DNA of 64,000 nt. Origin: Viscum album. Taxonomy: Eukaryota > Streptophyta > Magnoliopsida > Santalales > Viscaceae. The DNA lies in contig OY728158.1 in the NCBI GenBank assembly GCA_963277665.1, forward strand, positions 596,030,818 to 596,094,817, given 5' to 3'. This document shows, one piece after another, positions 11,786-23,340 of the stretch (position 1 is its first letter; each line of letters begins with the position of its first letter). Position numbers and translations under genes: made by a program. A model generated the notes under the pieces. It did not search any database and had not been told where the DNA came from. It was given only the letters and a program-made list of their open reading frames with translations.

Positions 11786-11793
11786 TATAAAAA
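11786..11793 (+). promoter_or_regulatory. LTR TATA box, 3' copy
   Basis: TATAAAAA in the context cccctcttataaaaaggaac corresponds to the box at 5246. Confidence 0.65.
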
Positions 11794-12130
11794 GGAACTT
11801 CCCCTTATCTCAAATTCACACCTCCAAAGCCATTTGGCTCGGCCAAAACCTGCCAAAATATCCTCCCAACTGTTCTAACTTCATCCTAGAGGCCTTCCTT
11901 TGGTCATAAATCCATCCTAAGAAGCCCTTTTGATCAAATCAAAAGGAAGAACCTGAAGAAGAGGTAATGATTTCACCACACTCGTTCAAGTTCACTTGTT
12001 CTTCCACTTACTCATTCTTTGTTGTTTACATTATAAAATAATAAATCCAGTATCTTATATATATTTTGATGTTATTATAAATATGGAACAACAATATTCA
12101 TTATTCTATCCATATTATGAATGATAATGT

Positions 12131-12573
12131 CACGATGCGTGTGTACGTACGGCTTACCGTCTTCACACCGTGGTGTAATTTGTTATTCAACACTATGTTA
12201 TTTGGATGGATATAATGATGATTAATATGTATATAAATAATAAAAATAATATACTAATGTCTCTGTAAAATAAATATACCATCCAATTCCACACAATTAA
12301 ATAAATGATATTGTCGCTCGTGCGTACGTACGGATTACCGTCTCCACGACGCAATGAGATTCATTTCCACGTTCACCATTCATCAATGATTATAAAAATA
12401 TATATTACTAATAATTATGTAATATATGACATAATAATGCTACTGGATATATATATATATATGTATGTATATACTTACATATATCTTATTCACTTAGTTT
12501 CATTAAATATGATTTGAAAACGGAAACAACGTTTACGCGTACATACGAACTACCATCTCCATAAATGGTGTTT
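12131..12573 (+). promoter_or_regulatory. three hairpin modules in element A 3' LTR
   Basis: H1 is at 12131-12175 (GTGTG against CACAC at the loop base, plus an outer CAC/GTG), H2 at 12310-12355 (11 pairs with two bulges), and H3 at 12524-12573 (partly decayed: gtttacg against cataaat). The loops of H1 and H2 keep GTACGTACGG and TTACCGTC. H3 has lost several CpGs (acatacgaactaccatctcc). Confidence 0.65.
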
Positions 12574-13912
12574 TTAATTCCATATATATTTCTATTATAC
12601 ATATTTATATTATAAATATATATTATATATAAATAATGTTTTATATTCTGAAATTATTTAAATCTTGATCTATGTGATACAATCAAGAGTAACAAGTTAA
12701 AACACATATGATAAAGAAAGCGATTATTACACGAAATGTTAATTTAACATGGAAATTATTATTAAATGGGTAGTATAAAGATATAAATGAATCATGTACG
12801 ATATAATTAATAATAATATGGTTCTGGTACAATTTAATAACATACTACTATCTTCATACAAGAGGTTAAACCTACCCTCGACTAAAGGAATGTTAAAGGT
12901 AATGGTTAATTCCTCAATCTTATTATTATCCGAGATAGTTTATGTTTATGTATTTAATGGGACATTTTTATCAGCCATGTTAAGTTTTCATAAAAATGAC
13001 TTCAAAATGAATATTTTTAGGATTTTTCAAATGTACTATTTATCAATATCGTAATTTAATATGTTTTAAATATGTATCTTTCTAAATATTTTTAATTAAT
13101 GTCCATGTTTTCAAAATGTTTTTAAAGATTTATTTATATGGACTTGAATGTTTTGAAATGATAATTCATTTCAGAGGTTTCAAAGTGGTATGGGACACTT
13201 TGATTCAAAAATATCTTTTAAGTTACTTCATTTCTAAATGTGTGACCTTTAAATGATTTTACAAAAAGGATATTTCTCTCAAAAGTTTTACTCATCATTT
13301 TCAACTATGCTAGCATCATTTGCTAGATATTATTTTTGATTGAGGTTGATTTATTATAATAAAATATTCCATATTGTATTGAATGAGTTATGATATGTTT
13401 GACTGTGGATGTTCTATTTGTTATAGCATTCATGGTGTATGGTTATTGTACTGACATTTTGTATGCTAGTTTTAATACGAATGTTTATGTTATGTTTCAA
13501 CTATTCATATGAGTAATGCAGTGGACTTAGTAATTGATGGGTGGAGCCCGCTATAGATCCTCGATGCATCGGTAGGTCTCATGAGAAAAAATAGTGTCTT
13601 GGAACAAGGCATTGACAAAAATTTTATTTGTAGTCATGGCACGAGGCCTTGACTATGTGGTAATGATGTCCGGCGTTAGACATTCACTCATTATGAAATT
13701 TGTTATTACATATGATTTTTCGACTAGTAGAATATCAATGTTCATGTTTATATGGTAATGTTTGATTTTTTTTTTCATATTATGTTCATGTTTATGTTTA
13801 AAAAGGATTTTGTTTTTATCACACATCTTTCCTTAAAATTTAATAGCTTCCTCTAAATTATTTATCCGTACTGAGCATCTGAGCTCACCCCTTTCTTATG
13901 TTTTATTTTCCC

Positions 13913-13914
13913 AG
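13913..13914 (+). promoter_or_regulatory. candidate 3' splice site in element A 3' LTR
   Basis: A pyrimidine-rich stretch ctttcttatgttttattttc leads to CCAG|GATT, a good plant-like acceptor. With the donor-like GT at 11964 it would define a leader intron of about 1.95 kb containing all three hairpins. In the 5' LTR this acceptor is missing. Function is inferred only. Confidence 0.35.
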
Positions 13915-14151
13915 GATTCCGAGAAGTGTATTATGATTGATAAGAAGGGTTAATCTTGGGGAGTAATGGAATTCTCTAAGGATAATCTATGTTGTTTTTT
14001 TATTTTTTAATGTGTAATGTAACGTTCATGTATGTTATCTATTTTCCAAGACTTCTAAACTGATCGGTCCTTCGGGACTTGATTCTTTGTAATCATGCCA
14101 ATGTATTAGAATAATGCACCGACTCTGGGTAACTGGGGTCATGTAATTACA

Positions 14152-14156
14152 TTAAA
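14152..14156. repeat. 5-bp target-site duplication of element A, right copy (TTAAA)
   Basis: A perfect repeat of 3165-3169. The sequence after it continues the element B LTR interrupted at 3169. Confidence 0.85.
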
Positions 14157-14242
14157 TACTAAATTAATATCATATATATTCATTATATATATATATATAT
14201 ATTCTTCAATTAAAGGTAAAGATAAAAAAATTAATTACACCA

Positions 14243-14464
14243 TTCATGGAGACAATAGGCCATACACACCCATGAACATTGTTTCAATTTTCATTTGATG
14301 GATAATGGTAAGGTAAATAATAAATAATATTTACATAATCATAATAATATCATAAATAAAATATATTTTAATTAAATCAATTATTATGACCATCCGTGAG
14401 AGGCATTGATGGAAACAAATTACATCGGTTCGCAAGGTGGTAGTTCGTTGTACACACGAACACC
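14243..14464 (-). promoter_or_regulatory. two hairpin-module relics in element B 3' LTR
   Basis: Module one has TTCATGG (14243-14249) pairing perfectly with CCATGAA (14270-14276) around a loop whose minus strand reads gtgtatggcctattgtct. Module two has GGTTCG (14427-14432) pairing with CGAAC(a)C (14457-14463) with one bulge. The loops are recognisable versions of the element A loop, with CpG sites mostly lost. Confidence 0.55.
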
Positions 14465-14790
14465 AATTTCCTTTACCATTTGATGTGAGAGGAGATGGAT
14501 ATAGGTGATTAAGTTAACATAATAAAATATTAGTGTGTTTATATTATTTAAACATGTTTAAAGAATATTTTAATGAGATATAAGAAAGAATAAAACTAAA
14601 ATATTCAATTAAAGATTATATATCTTCTACAAAAATCATCATTTTCCTTACATATTAAACCATATAAGGTTGGTATGATGACCAAAATAAGACCTCTAGA
14701 ATAAGTGGAATGTTTTTAAGATGGTAATTGTATAGTAATTGGATGAAATAAAAGGATTTTGAATTATTAATAAAAGTGGAGAGGGGTTCC

Positions 14791-14798
14791 CTTTTATA
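14791..14798 (-). promoter_or_regulatory. TATA box of element B 3' LTR
   Basis: On the minus strand, TATAAAAG lies in the context cacaattataaaagggaac, the same setting as in element A. Confidence 0.6.
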
Positions 14799-16607
14799 AT
14801 TGTGGGGAGGGGAACTCTGAGAATTACTTAAAAAATTTAAATTATTATAAAAAAAATTTCTTGTAAAAAAGGCATCAAAATGATATAAATATAATATTTG
14901 ATGAGTATGTGTCAAAATTAAATTATAAAATAAAATTTTAAAAAATTTATATTAAAATTTCACCAATATATCTATGTTTAAACTGTTGTTATCTTCTTTT
15001 GACAATTATTGTGATAATAAATCCAGTGGCAGATGCCCTATCGAATAAGGAGATCAGAGAGATGAACATGATATGGTCATTCATGAATCTTTATTATTAT
15101 TCTCTAATGGTGAGTTTAGATATGGATGGTGTAATACATAACCCACTCTATAATAATATCTTTTAATTCTTGTCTTTCCTTGATACTTGTTTTATAGAAT
15201 TTTTTTAGGACTGACTTCAACCATATCCTAATATTTTGGGTATTTTATAATAAAATCAATTTCATTTTTGGAATTACTAATTTATTTTTAATTTTAAAAC
15301 AAAATGACTATAATGGAATTCGAATATAATCCCTTAAAACCCCTATAATATTTTTTTAAAATAAAAAATTCATGGAAAAAATAATTCATTAAAATTATAT
15401 TACTTTTATCATTTTTAAAATTAGTTATTTTATTTTTCTATTAATTGAATAAATATTGTGTCTATGTAGTTTATAATTTAAGGTGATAATCTAATCCACA
15501 AGAATTAAAAATAAATTACCAAGATAAAAGTAATAATTTAACATTAAAATAAGTATTTATAATCTAACATAAGATGTCCTTATCCCAGTCACAAAATATT
15601 ACAGAAATTTAAATAAATAATGTGACATTTTTTACTTTATCTTTTACTTTATAATTCTAAAGGTCCAAATCAAAGAATTATGAAACAAAGTTTCCATATT
15701 TTATAAAATTAGATAGAAATTGATAAAATAAACTCATATAAGTGAATAAATAAAAGGTTTATAGTGATTTTATAGTCCTTATCATATTATTTTAACTTTA
15801 ATTACACGATTTTCATTTACCAGGTTGAAAATTATTTAATATGGTTATTATTCATAATGTCCAAAAATAAAAAGGACCTAATTACCAAATATGGGATTTA
15901 TAATTAAAAATATTAAATAAAATTTTCGAGATTTAATTTATTTAAGGGATATAATTTAATTTTATATAAAAATGTAAAATTCAGTGAAAAAATGTATTTC
16001 ATAAAATCGCCTTTTAAGTATAAAAACATTTTTATACTAAATTCAAGTATTATCTTATTTCAAAGACCATAATTAGATTATGTTAAATCAAAATAAACTA
16101 ATGAAATTATAAACTAATACAAACTATAATGTTCCTTATATAAATAATTGAAACAATATATTTTCTAATAATAATCATTATATTTTACTACTCATTGAAA
16201 AAGAAATCTTTTCAGAAAAATACCAAAAAATTACATCAAAATTATCTTAATATAATAATTTAAATTTTTTTGTTAATTTTGAAAAATAAATTTTCTAAAT
16301 GTTATATTAATTATAATATTTTCTCAAAAAAATTAATAAGAATCATTTTTAATGAAAACATATTTTTTTTAAAAATAAAATGACTATTAAATAGTTGGGT
16401 GCATGTTTCATAAAAATTAATCAATATAGTTTTATTGATCAGTAACATTATGTATATATTTTATAATGTGGTCAATCCTATTCATACATAGTAATTTAAT
16501 ATCTAGGTTATAAATATAATAATATTTCAAGATTTTCTTAACCCTAGGGTTGCATATTATATTCACTATTTGATATATAATTATTTTCAAATATCATGGT
16601 CTAACAT

Positions 16608-16618
16608 TATTCCGCCCT
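16608..16618 (-). other. polypurine tract, element B
   Basis: On the minus strand agggcggaata directly precedes the LTR start at 16606. It matches the tract-plus-LTR junction of element A (ggatggaataatgtaac). Confidence 0.65.
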
Positions 16619-16659
16619 GTAGAAATTTTACCCTAATTATTTTTCATTAAATACAAAGG

Positions 16660-18000
16660 TTAAAACAGGTGAGGGTTCTTTTTCATTATGTCTTCATCTG
16701 GTTCCCATGTTTCGTCCTCATGTTTATAGTTTCACCATAGTAATTTGACTAGGTAGGTTTTCTTGTTGTATAGAACATTGTCTCTATAGTCCAAGATCCT
16801 CAATAGTTTCTCTTCATAAGAGAGTTAATTTTCAAGATGTACCACCTCTGAATTCAATACATTTGAGGGATCTAGTATATAATTCCTCAATAGGGATATG
16901 TAGAATACACCATGTATTTGAGAGAGGGTTAGTGGGTGTTCTTGTCGATAGTCTATAGCTACAATGAGATTGAGAATCTAAAAGGTGATGATATACTTAG
17001 GATTTAGCTTACCCTTCATCCCAAATATCATGACTCTCTTCTGTAGAGATATTTGGAGAAAAATATTATCTCTAACCACAAAATCTAGGTCTCATCGATG
17101 ATTTTCAGCATAGCTCTGTTATCAACTCTAAGCATCCTTGATATATTTATGAATGGTATTAAAAGTTTCTACAATTTCCTAAACTATTTCAGGTCCCAAA
17201 ATCCTTCATTCACTAACTTTATCCCAACACACATGTGTTCTACATCTCTTCCTATAAAGGTATTCATAATTATCTCTTTGGTTTCATGAGTGAAAAATAT
17301 TATTGTACAAGGACTCAACTAGGGGAAAATGTTGATCCCATCCTACTTTAAAACCCAACAAGTATACTATCAATATATATATTCCAGATTTTAGATAGTC
17401 TACTAAGACTAGACATCAATTTGGGGAATATAAGATTTACTAAAGTTCAACTCAATATTTAGAGCATGTTAGACACTCTTACAGAACTTGATGAAAAATC
17501 CATGATATCAGTCAGAAAAAATTGATAGTAGTATTCAAAGAAACCTCCCACCTATCTAATGTATATTCTTGAAATTTTATTGAGTGATCAATCCCATAAA
17601 ATTAAAATGAAGTGATAATTATCTGTATGATAGTCCACCTTAATCTATATATCATTATTTCATATTGATGTCTTTGGAATACCAGTGACAATGTCCATGG
17701 TGATGTTTTCTCGATTCCCTATTGGTATAGGTAATGGTTGTATCATACCCTTATAATTTTTCCCTTCAACATTCACTTATTGATACAAAAGAAAAATTGA
17801 TATATATTCCATGATCTCCTCATTCATATTGAACCCCCTATATCTCTCTTGGAGATATCGATACATCATCATGCTCCCTCGGTGAATAGAGAATGTTGGG
17901 AATTTGGAATAATTAAACAGCTCCTTTTATCTAAATATTTAATGGTGCACATAGTCATGACCGAAAATCTTATAACTCATTTTTATACAAAATATATGGG
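16660..18000 (-). pseudogene. Element B integrase and chromodomain remnant
   Basis: The C-terminal part of a Ty3/gypsy pol, which inserts the cDNA into chromatin. In minus-strand order: a region resembling the segment before integrase and its HHCC N-terminus (LCAPLNI, about 17950, for the usual LCVP block; then a decayed SPREHDD block near 17870); the catalytic-core start MDIVTGIPKTS (about 17700), containing the first catalytic Asp; a heavily shifted core; then at about 16860-16670 a well-preserved chromodomain tract, VLNSEVVHLEN, RILDYRDNVLYNKKTYLVKL and HEDETWEPDEDIMKKNPHLF. Chromodomains at this place define chromoviruses and are thought to guide insertion to heterochromatin. Several stops and frameshifts make it non-functional. 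Confidence 0.8.
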
Positions 18001-18295
18001 GATTTTTTTTTCTTAAAGATTTTATATTCTTCTAAATTTCCATATAATGTATTTAAAAATACTTTATCGTTGCCTAATGGATGGTTGAGCAATCATTTGA
18101 GAAAGGGATGATGATATATCTTCCACTACGATTCCCAATTCAATCCTTTTAACTTTTAATAAGATATGATCCTTCTCAATTATCATCATCAATAATATTG
18201 TCAAATCTATTATACTGAGATCATATTCTACTTTATTTGTTCCCCAAGATAGTAATGAATTGAGAAATCATAGTTCTTGATTAGTTCTATTCATC
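18001..18295 (-). pseudogene. Element B pol fragment between RNase H and integrase
   Basis: On the minus strand a stop-broken frame continues upstream of the integrase block (for example MMIIEKDHILLKVKRIELG). It is compatible with the poorly conserved linker that follows RNase H. RNase H itself is not recognisable. Confidence 0.4.
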
Positions 18296-18303
18296 ATAAT
18301 ACT

Positions 18304-19173
18304 TTTTTAATTTTCAAAAATAAACCACTTTTTGGGTGAGTGGGAACCATAAAAACAGAATAAAAGATGCAAAAACCTCCCTATTAAAACGACGTTACAC
18401 AATGTACAATATTATGAAAATAGACATTAAATATAGAAAATTCAAATTAAAAATTGAAAAATTAAAAATACAGGCAAAACAAGCTGTCTGAGAAACCCAA
18501 AATGAGAGATGTCATGTCAACATTGCCGACATAATCACCTCATAGAACATATCGACTCATCACCGTCACTACCTTCAAATTGAAACATCACCATCATAAC
18601 ATTATCATTGACTCATCACTATCATCCAACTCCAATGATCACCACCAAAAACAGACCCCATCTTCATCGCCATTCAATTTCTTTCGAGGAGATGATGACC
18701 AAATCAAACATAGATGACCATCAGCATCAACCTTCCATAGTTGGATGTTCGAAGACACATCCCAAGGAACTGAGAAGACCATCACCCACCTCCACCTTCG
18801 AGAGGTTAGTGAGGTCCTAGAGAAAGAGTATAGAACTAAACAGACAATGCCAGGTCAGAATGTTAGTGAGACACATTGAAATACATTTTAACAAAGACAT
18901 CGAACATTAGATATCTCTACATCGACACCGACCACAAGAAAATAAACCATCTGCTCCATAAACACTATAGGCACCAAATCTATCACAAAAAAAACATAAA
19001 ATAAACACAAAACACCTCAATCGAAGAAGATATCATAAAAGGGAAAAAAATAATGGGGGATGAAACCCTAACAGACGTAGGAATAGGGAGAAACTATTGA
19101 TTAAACCCTTAAGGAAATTTGGGATGGAGTCCAAACAGAACCAAAACCAAGAAGAAAAAAAAAGGAAATGAAA
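18304..19173. mobile_element. ~0.87-kb insertion with 8-bp target duplication, probable non-LTR retroposon
   Basis: The segment interrupts the element B pol between RT and the integrase linker. ATAATACT occurs at both edges (18296-18303 and 19174-19181). The plus-strand right end is A-rich (gaagaaaaaaaaaa), so a plus-sense retroposon with a decayed tail is possible; the minus-strand end is also A-rich, so orientation is open. The interior is less AT-rich and has many TCATCACC-type triplets. A 70-codon plus frame at 18608-18820 (start MTHHYHPTPMITTKNRPHLH) is compositionally odd but matches nothing I know. No reverse transcriptase domain is present, so it may be a truncated LINE or a SINE-like or processed sequence. 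Confidence 0.5.
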
Positions 19174-19204
19174 ATAATACTCATGATCGATCATTATTAT
19201 TTAT

Positions 19205-19775
19205 AATATCATAATATGATATATAAATACTATTAATAAGTTTTCAAGGTAATATCTAATGAATCTATTTATTAAGTCCATACATATTTCTGAAGAATTA
19301 CTTTGTTAGAAGGGAATCACTATGAACTCATTGTGTTCATACCTTGTTCTAAAGGAAGTCTTCGAAATATCTACCTTATACACCTTTTATTGGTGATATT
19401 TTAACCAAAGGTCCATCTTAGTGAAATACTTTGACCCACATAGTTGATAGAACAAGTTATCTATCCGTGATAGGGGATATTTGTTCCTTATCAGTATTTA
19501 TTTATTTAGTGATAATTAATGTAGATGTGCATTGACCCTTCCTTTTTCACGATAAAGATGATTAGTGCACCCTACGGTGTAGCACTCAGGTGGTTAAAAC
19601 CATTTTTAAGAATCACTTGTAACTTTTTTTATTCCCTCTAACTCAATAGTGTCCAATCAATATGGATTATTGGATATGGATATAGATCTAGGTATAAGTT
19701 TGATTGTTAACTCAACCACTTAAAAATGAGTAAGGCTGACAAACTTTTCTGAAAATACATCAGTATAATCTCCCC
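19205..19775 (-). pseudogene. Element B reverse transcriptase remnant
   Basis: Minus-strand RT of a Ty3/gypsy element, which copies element RNA to DNA. The order is: DYTDVFSEKF (about 19770, for the usual EFPDVFPEDLPGL), ELTIKLIPRSISIS, then KGRVNAHLH (for KDGSMRLCIDY), RNKYPLSRIDNLFYQLCGS, KYFTKMDLWLKYHQ, DISKTSFRTRYEHNEFIVIPF, MDLINRFI and LLIVFIYHIM at about 19215. The last is the position of the catalytic FIDDIL block; both Asp residues are lost. The sequence then runs into the 18304-19173 insertion, and the rest of RT and RNase H, roughly 0.9 kb in related elements, is missing. Confidence 0.85.
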
Positions 19776-20370
19776 TAATAGTCATGTATTTAAGAATGAT
19801 TCCCTCATTTATATTAATCATTTGAGGTAGATATACTTTATCATTAATAAATAGTATTCATGCTTGAAAAGAATATTCTAAAAGAGATTCATATTCCTCC
19901 TTACACTTATACAAAATCAAAGGATGAATTGAGATATGAATATTGATCACCCTTTTCAGAGAGTTAGTGTTAATTTATATAAGGGTACCCAATCCATTAC
20001 CTAAACAACATAAAACCCCAAAAAATAAAGTAATATGAGGTTTTCTTAAAGATTCATTGCATTAAAAGTTACCACAGATGATTTATATACTTTGGATGCA
20101 AAAATTACTCCATTTTATGTTCATAAAGATAGACCAACCCCCACGTTTTTAGGTTGGGTTTTAATAGTTCTACTAAACTTTCTAGATATAAAATAATGTG
20201 TAGAAACATAATTTAAAAGAATATTTTCTATTCATTAACAAATTACTAGAGTACCTATCACCACATTGTTGTTGGGATCCACTTTAGTAGTAGGGATAAC
20301 ATAGGACCTTCCTTGATCTATAGGCCTTAGAGGTTTTTGTTTTTTATTTTCTCTGAAAACCCTTGGTTTA
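19776..20370 (-). pseudogene. Element B gag-RT spacer (protease region)
   Basis: By position this should hold the aspartic protease and the RT N-terminus. I cannot point to a DSGA-like active site, and stops are dense. Assigned by context only. Confidence 0.4.
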
Positions 20371-20374
20371 GGGA

Positions 20375-21330
20375 ATTGGATTTCATAATGCCCATATTAA
20401 TTGTAGTTGAAACACTGTACCACAAGCTAAGTATTGATAGGAACCTTCTTTTCTTCCATTTCAATAGTCGGTTTGTTTATATCTCTTAGAAATTGATTAG
20501 ATAGATTCTATTATTTTATACACTGATATAATCTCTTAGTTACCATTAGATAACTTCTATGATGATTCTTCTCACACTTTTGACACATGGGATATTGGGT
20601 TTCATTTCCTCCCTAAGATTTATCTATTGATCCTTCAAAAGAAAAATCCATTTAATGATTTTTTATATCAATGACCAGAAGACCACTGGGAGTCACCGAA
20701 ATTCATCTCTAACTTTAGGGCACAATGAACAATATCTTCATAGCTTTAAAATTCATGAATCACCAAATCATTTAATTTTTTTGGATTTAATTCACTAAAT
20801 AATCCATCTACCTTACTTTCAACATTTATAAAGGAGCTAGAGGCATACCATGAATGCCTTGTGAGGTTTTCCTCATATGACCTGATATACTCATATTAAT
20901 TTTAATTTAGTTTGAGGAAGTCCCTCTCCATTGTAATATATAGAGTTTTATGAAAATATTTATTGAAAAATATTTTTTGAATTATTATCATTATATGGAA
21001 TAAATTTACTATTTGAACTTCATGTTCTTGATTAGCGCCTTCCAATAATCGACTTCACCCTACATGAAATAGAAAACCATCACAACCTACTCCTATTATG
21101 AGCATTGGAGGGCGTAGAATGTCTTCTTAATGGAATTAATTCATTATTACTTGATGATGGAATCAAAAGACCCACTAATGTTAAGAGGATTTTTTTATAT
21201 AAAATAATCAAACAAAAATTTATATTTCTTTGGATTATGAGGGTTTTTTACATGATATAAGTTATCATTCATAGAATGAGTCAACTGGTCCAGTACTACA
21301 GTGAAGTTCCCAACTCCTGCTCCAATAAGG
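20375..21330 (-). pseudogene. Element B gag remnant
   Basis: Minus-strand gag. At about 21110-21040 lies a capsid signature GEVDYWKALIKNMKF (for GEADYWWK). Downstream come pieces YEYIRSYEENLTRHSW, VESKVDGLFSELNPKKLND, SYEDIVHCALKLEMNF, which track the retrotransposon gag domain of Del/Tekay elements across frameshifts. Zinc-knuckle relics follow: CQKCEKNHHRSYL (about 20585-20550) and QCFNYN*YGHYEI (about 20415-20375, second Cys changed to Tyr and a stop inside). The upstream gag start is not defined. Confidence 0.75.
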
Positions 21331-21921
21331 TTTGGAATATCATCAGGAAAATCATGAAATTACCTATCATATTGGTTCTTGATATAATTTCTATTATTTC
21401 CTCCCATTAACTAAAAACAAGAAATACAATATGAGAATAGATTGAATTTTAAAAATACCAAAGGGAAAATTATAAACATAGAATGAATAAATTATAAATT
21501 ACAAATATATAATAACTTATGAGTCTTTAGGTTTTAGTCTAGGTTATCCATGGAAATTATCCCATTATATTTTCTATCCTAAAAATCTATTCATGTCCTT
21601 TATAATGTTTTATGATCAGTTTTATAAATTTTCAAACTATATCCCCTATGAGTTTCAAATCTTGTGTGAAAAAATGCCAAATTTTTTTACACTAAGTTAT
21701 TATAAAGATAAAACTAAATGTACCCTTTTTAGATTTATTACCCCTATGTAAAAATATTCTAGAACAACATTAACTTATAATATATTGATTGGGATATGAT
21801 TTCATTAAAACCACTCACTCTATACTTTATAAAAATTCATGGGTATTTGCCTATAATTAGAATTATAACCAGGGATATCTCTAAAGTATTCTAGTCCTAA
21901 TACCGAAAAATAACTTTACTT
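21331..21921 (-). other. Element B leader and gag N-terminal region
   Basis: This lies between the primer-binding site and the recognisable part of gag. No conserved motif is visible. Confidence 0.45.
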
Positions 21922-21935
21922 TCCTATTATAACAA
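21922..21935 (-). other. primer-binding-site remnant, element B
   Basis: On the minus strand ttgttataatagga aligns with ttggtatcagagga of element A with three mismatches, right after the LTR end. It confirms the minus orientation of B. Confidence 0.6.
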
Positions 21936-23340
21936 CTATAGTCACCCAATAATTTTACACATATTTTAATAGGATTTTAAAACATAAATATTTATTAAAT
22001 ACAACCAAAGTATAAAAATCTTAGTTTCTTTGGAAGACTAGCTACATAAAAAAATGACACAAAACTAACGTAAAACTTATTTATTTTAATCTCTATAATG
22101 AAATCCAAAATCCCTATTTGATCCTAAAACTACATAGGATAATGTTTAGAATACACACAAGGAATGTGAGAGCTATAATGCCTAGTATGTGGATTAAACT
22201 GATAAGAAAGAATAACATGTGAGTCAAAGGTATAAACTAATATAAAAAATGATAAGTCTAATGAGTAATAAAATGGATTCATAACATAAATAACATGGTA
22301 TCATAAGATCATGAAAAAGTGGAAATCTGACAACAACACAAAACATTATATAATCATAATTCAAGTCTAACTTCCTAGAAACATCAAATTGGTGATAATG
22401 TCCAATTGTTGATTAGGTTTACTCCCTAATTACATACATAATGTCTCACGAGACAAAAAAATTTACCTAATGAATTGGGGTGATATATAGTCACACCCAT
22501 CATAACATAATAAAGATTATGTTTTCCATAAACTAAAATCAATAAAAGACATAATCATACGAACTACCCATTGAAAGAAATGGTTTAATAATTTTCCTCA
22601 TATAATAATCAAAGAAAATTTTGTAAAGATTACAAAGAGATGAAGGAGTTAAAAATAAAATATATTCATATCTGAGTCCATAATCATAGGATGAAAAATA
22701 AAATTTTTATTTTTGAATAAAAAATTTAAATGAGCATTTCATTAATTGATTAAGGAATAAAAAAGATACCCTTAATCAGGTTTGAATTTAAAGAAAGAAT
22801 TTGAGAAATGATTTTATAGAATGTATTAAACCATAAACAAGTAGGGAAATAAACTAGGTTTATATTTAAGATACATATTTAAATAATTTATAAGAAATAT
22901 ATAACATCAAAGGTAGAGATAAATTTTTTTGATAGAGAATGGTCATAAACTGAAGAAAAAATGTTGTTCATAGAGACTGCTTACCTTAAGTCTCAAATTT
23001 ATTCATAAAAATTATAAAGTCCTATAATATATATATATATATATATATATTATTTATTTACGTATTAAAAAAGTATTATAATATATATCATAACATATAT
23101 TATTTTCTTACAACATCTTACCATTGTTTTGTTAATAATTCTTTATTTAAATCAGTATTTTGGGTGATAACTTCTTTATTTTTCATAGATGTCTTGGTTC
23201 AGCAGTCTCAAAACTTATACATTGATCATGGTTCTATTATAATTAATTTTAATCATGATATTAATATCATGTCTATTAATTATATATATATATATATTTA
23301 TAGTCATCCATAATGGTTAGATATAATAAAAAAAATTACA

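Larger units (their letters stand above)
3170..14151 (+). mobile_element. Element A: chromovirus with ~4.4-kb LTRs and pol deleted
   Basis: A structurally complete LTR retrotransposon: 5' LTR 3170-7508, primer-binding site at 7511, internal region 7509-9711, polypurine tract at 9699, 3' LTR 9712-14151 and flanking TTAAA duplications. The internal region is only about 2.2 kb. It keeps pieces of gag with three zinc-knuckle relics but no recognisable protease, RT, RNase H or integrase, so A could have moved only with help from another element, or lost pol after insertion. The two LTRs differ at roughly one base in eight to ten in the stretches compared by eye, so the insertion is not recent. It interrupts the 3' LTR of element B and is therefore the younger of the two. 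Confidence 0.92.
9712..14151 (+). repeat. Element A 3' LTR (4440 bp)
   Basis: It begins TGTAACACCCC and ends gtaattaca, followed by the TTAAA duplication. It is the better preserved LTR: it keeps the canonical start and the roughly 97-bp segment (about 13911-14007) that the 5' LTR has lost. LTRs over 4 kb are at the long end for chromoviruses; Del- and Tekay-type elements are known for long LTRs. Confidence 0.92.
14157..16606 (-). repeat. Element B 3' LTR, remaining part
   Basis: Read on the minus strand it starts TGTTAGACCATGATATTTGA (a decayed TGTAACACCCCAATATTTCA) at 16606, right after the polypurine tract. It contains a TATA box and two hairpin relics, and runs to the element A insertion. 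It aligns with the corresponding part of 21937-25627. Confidence 0.8.

Noticed and set aside
18608..18820. 70-codon His/Pro/Thr-rich frame as a possible gene
   Set aside because: It lies inside a flanked insertion within a dead retrotransposon, and its composition follows from TCATCACC-type simple sequence.
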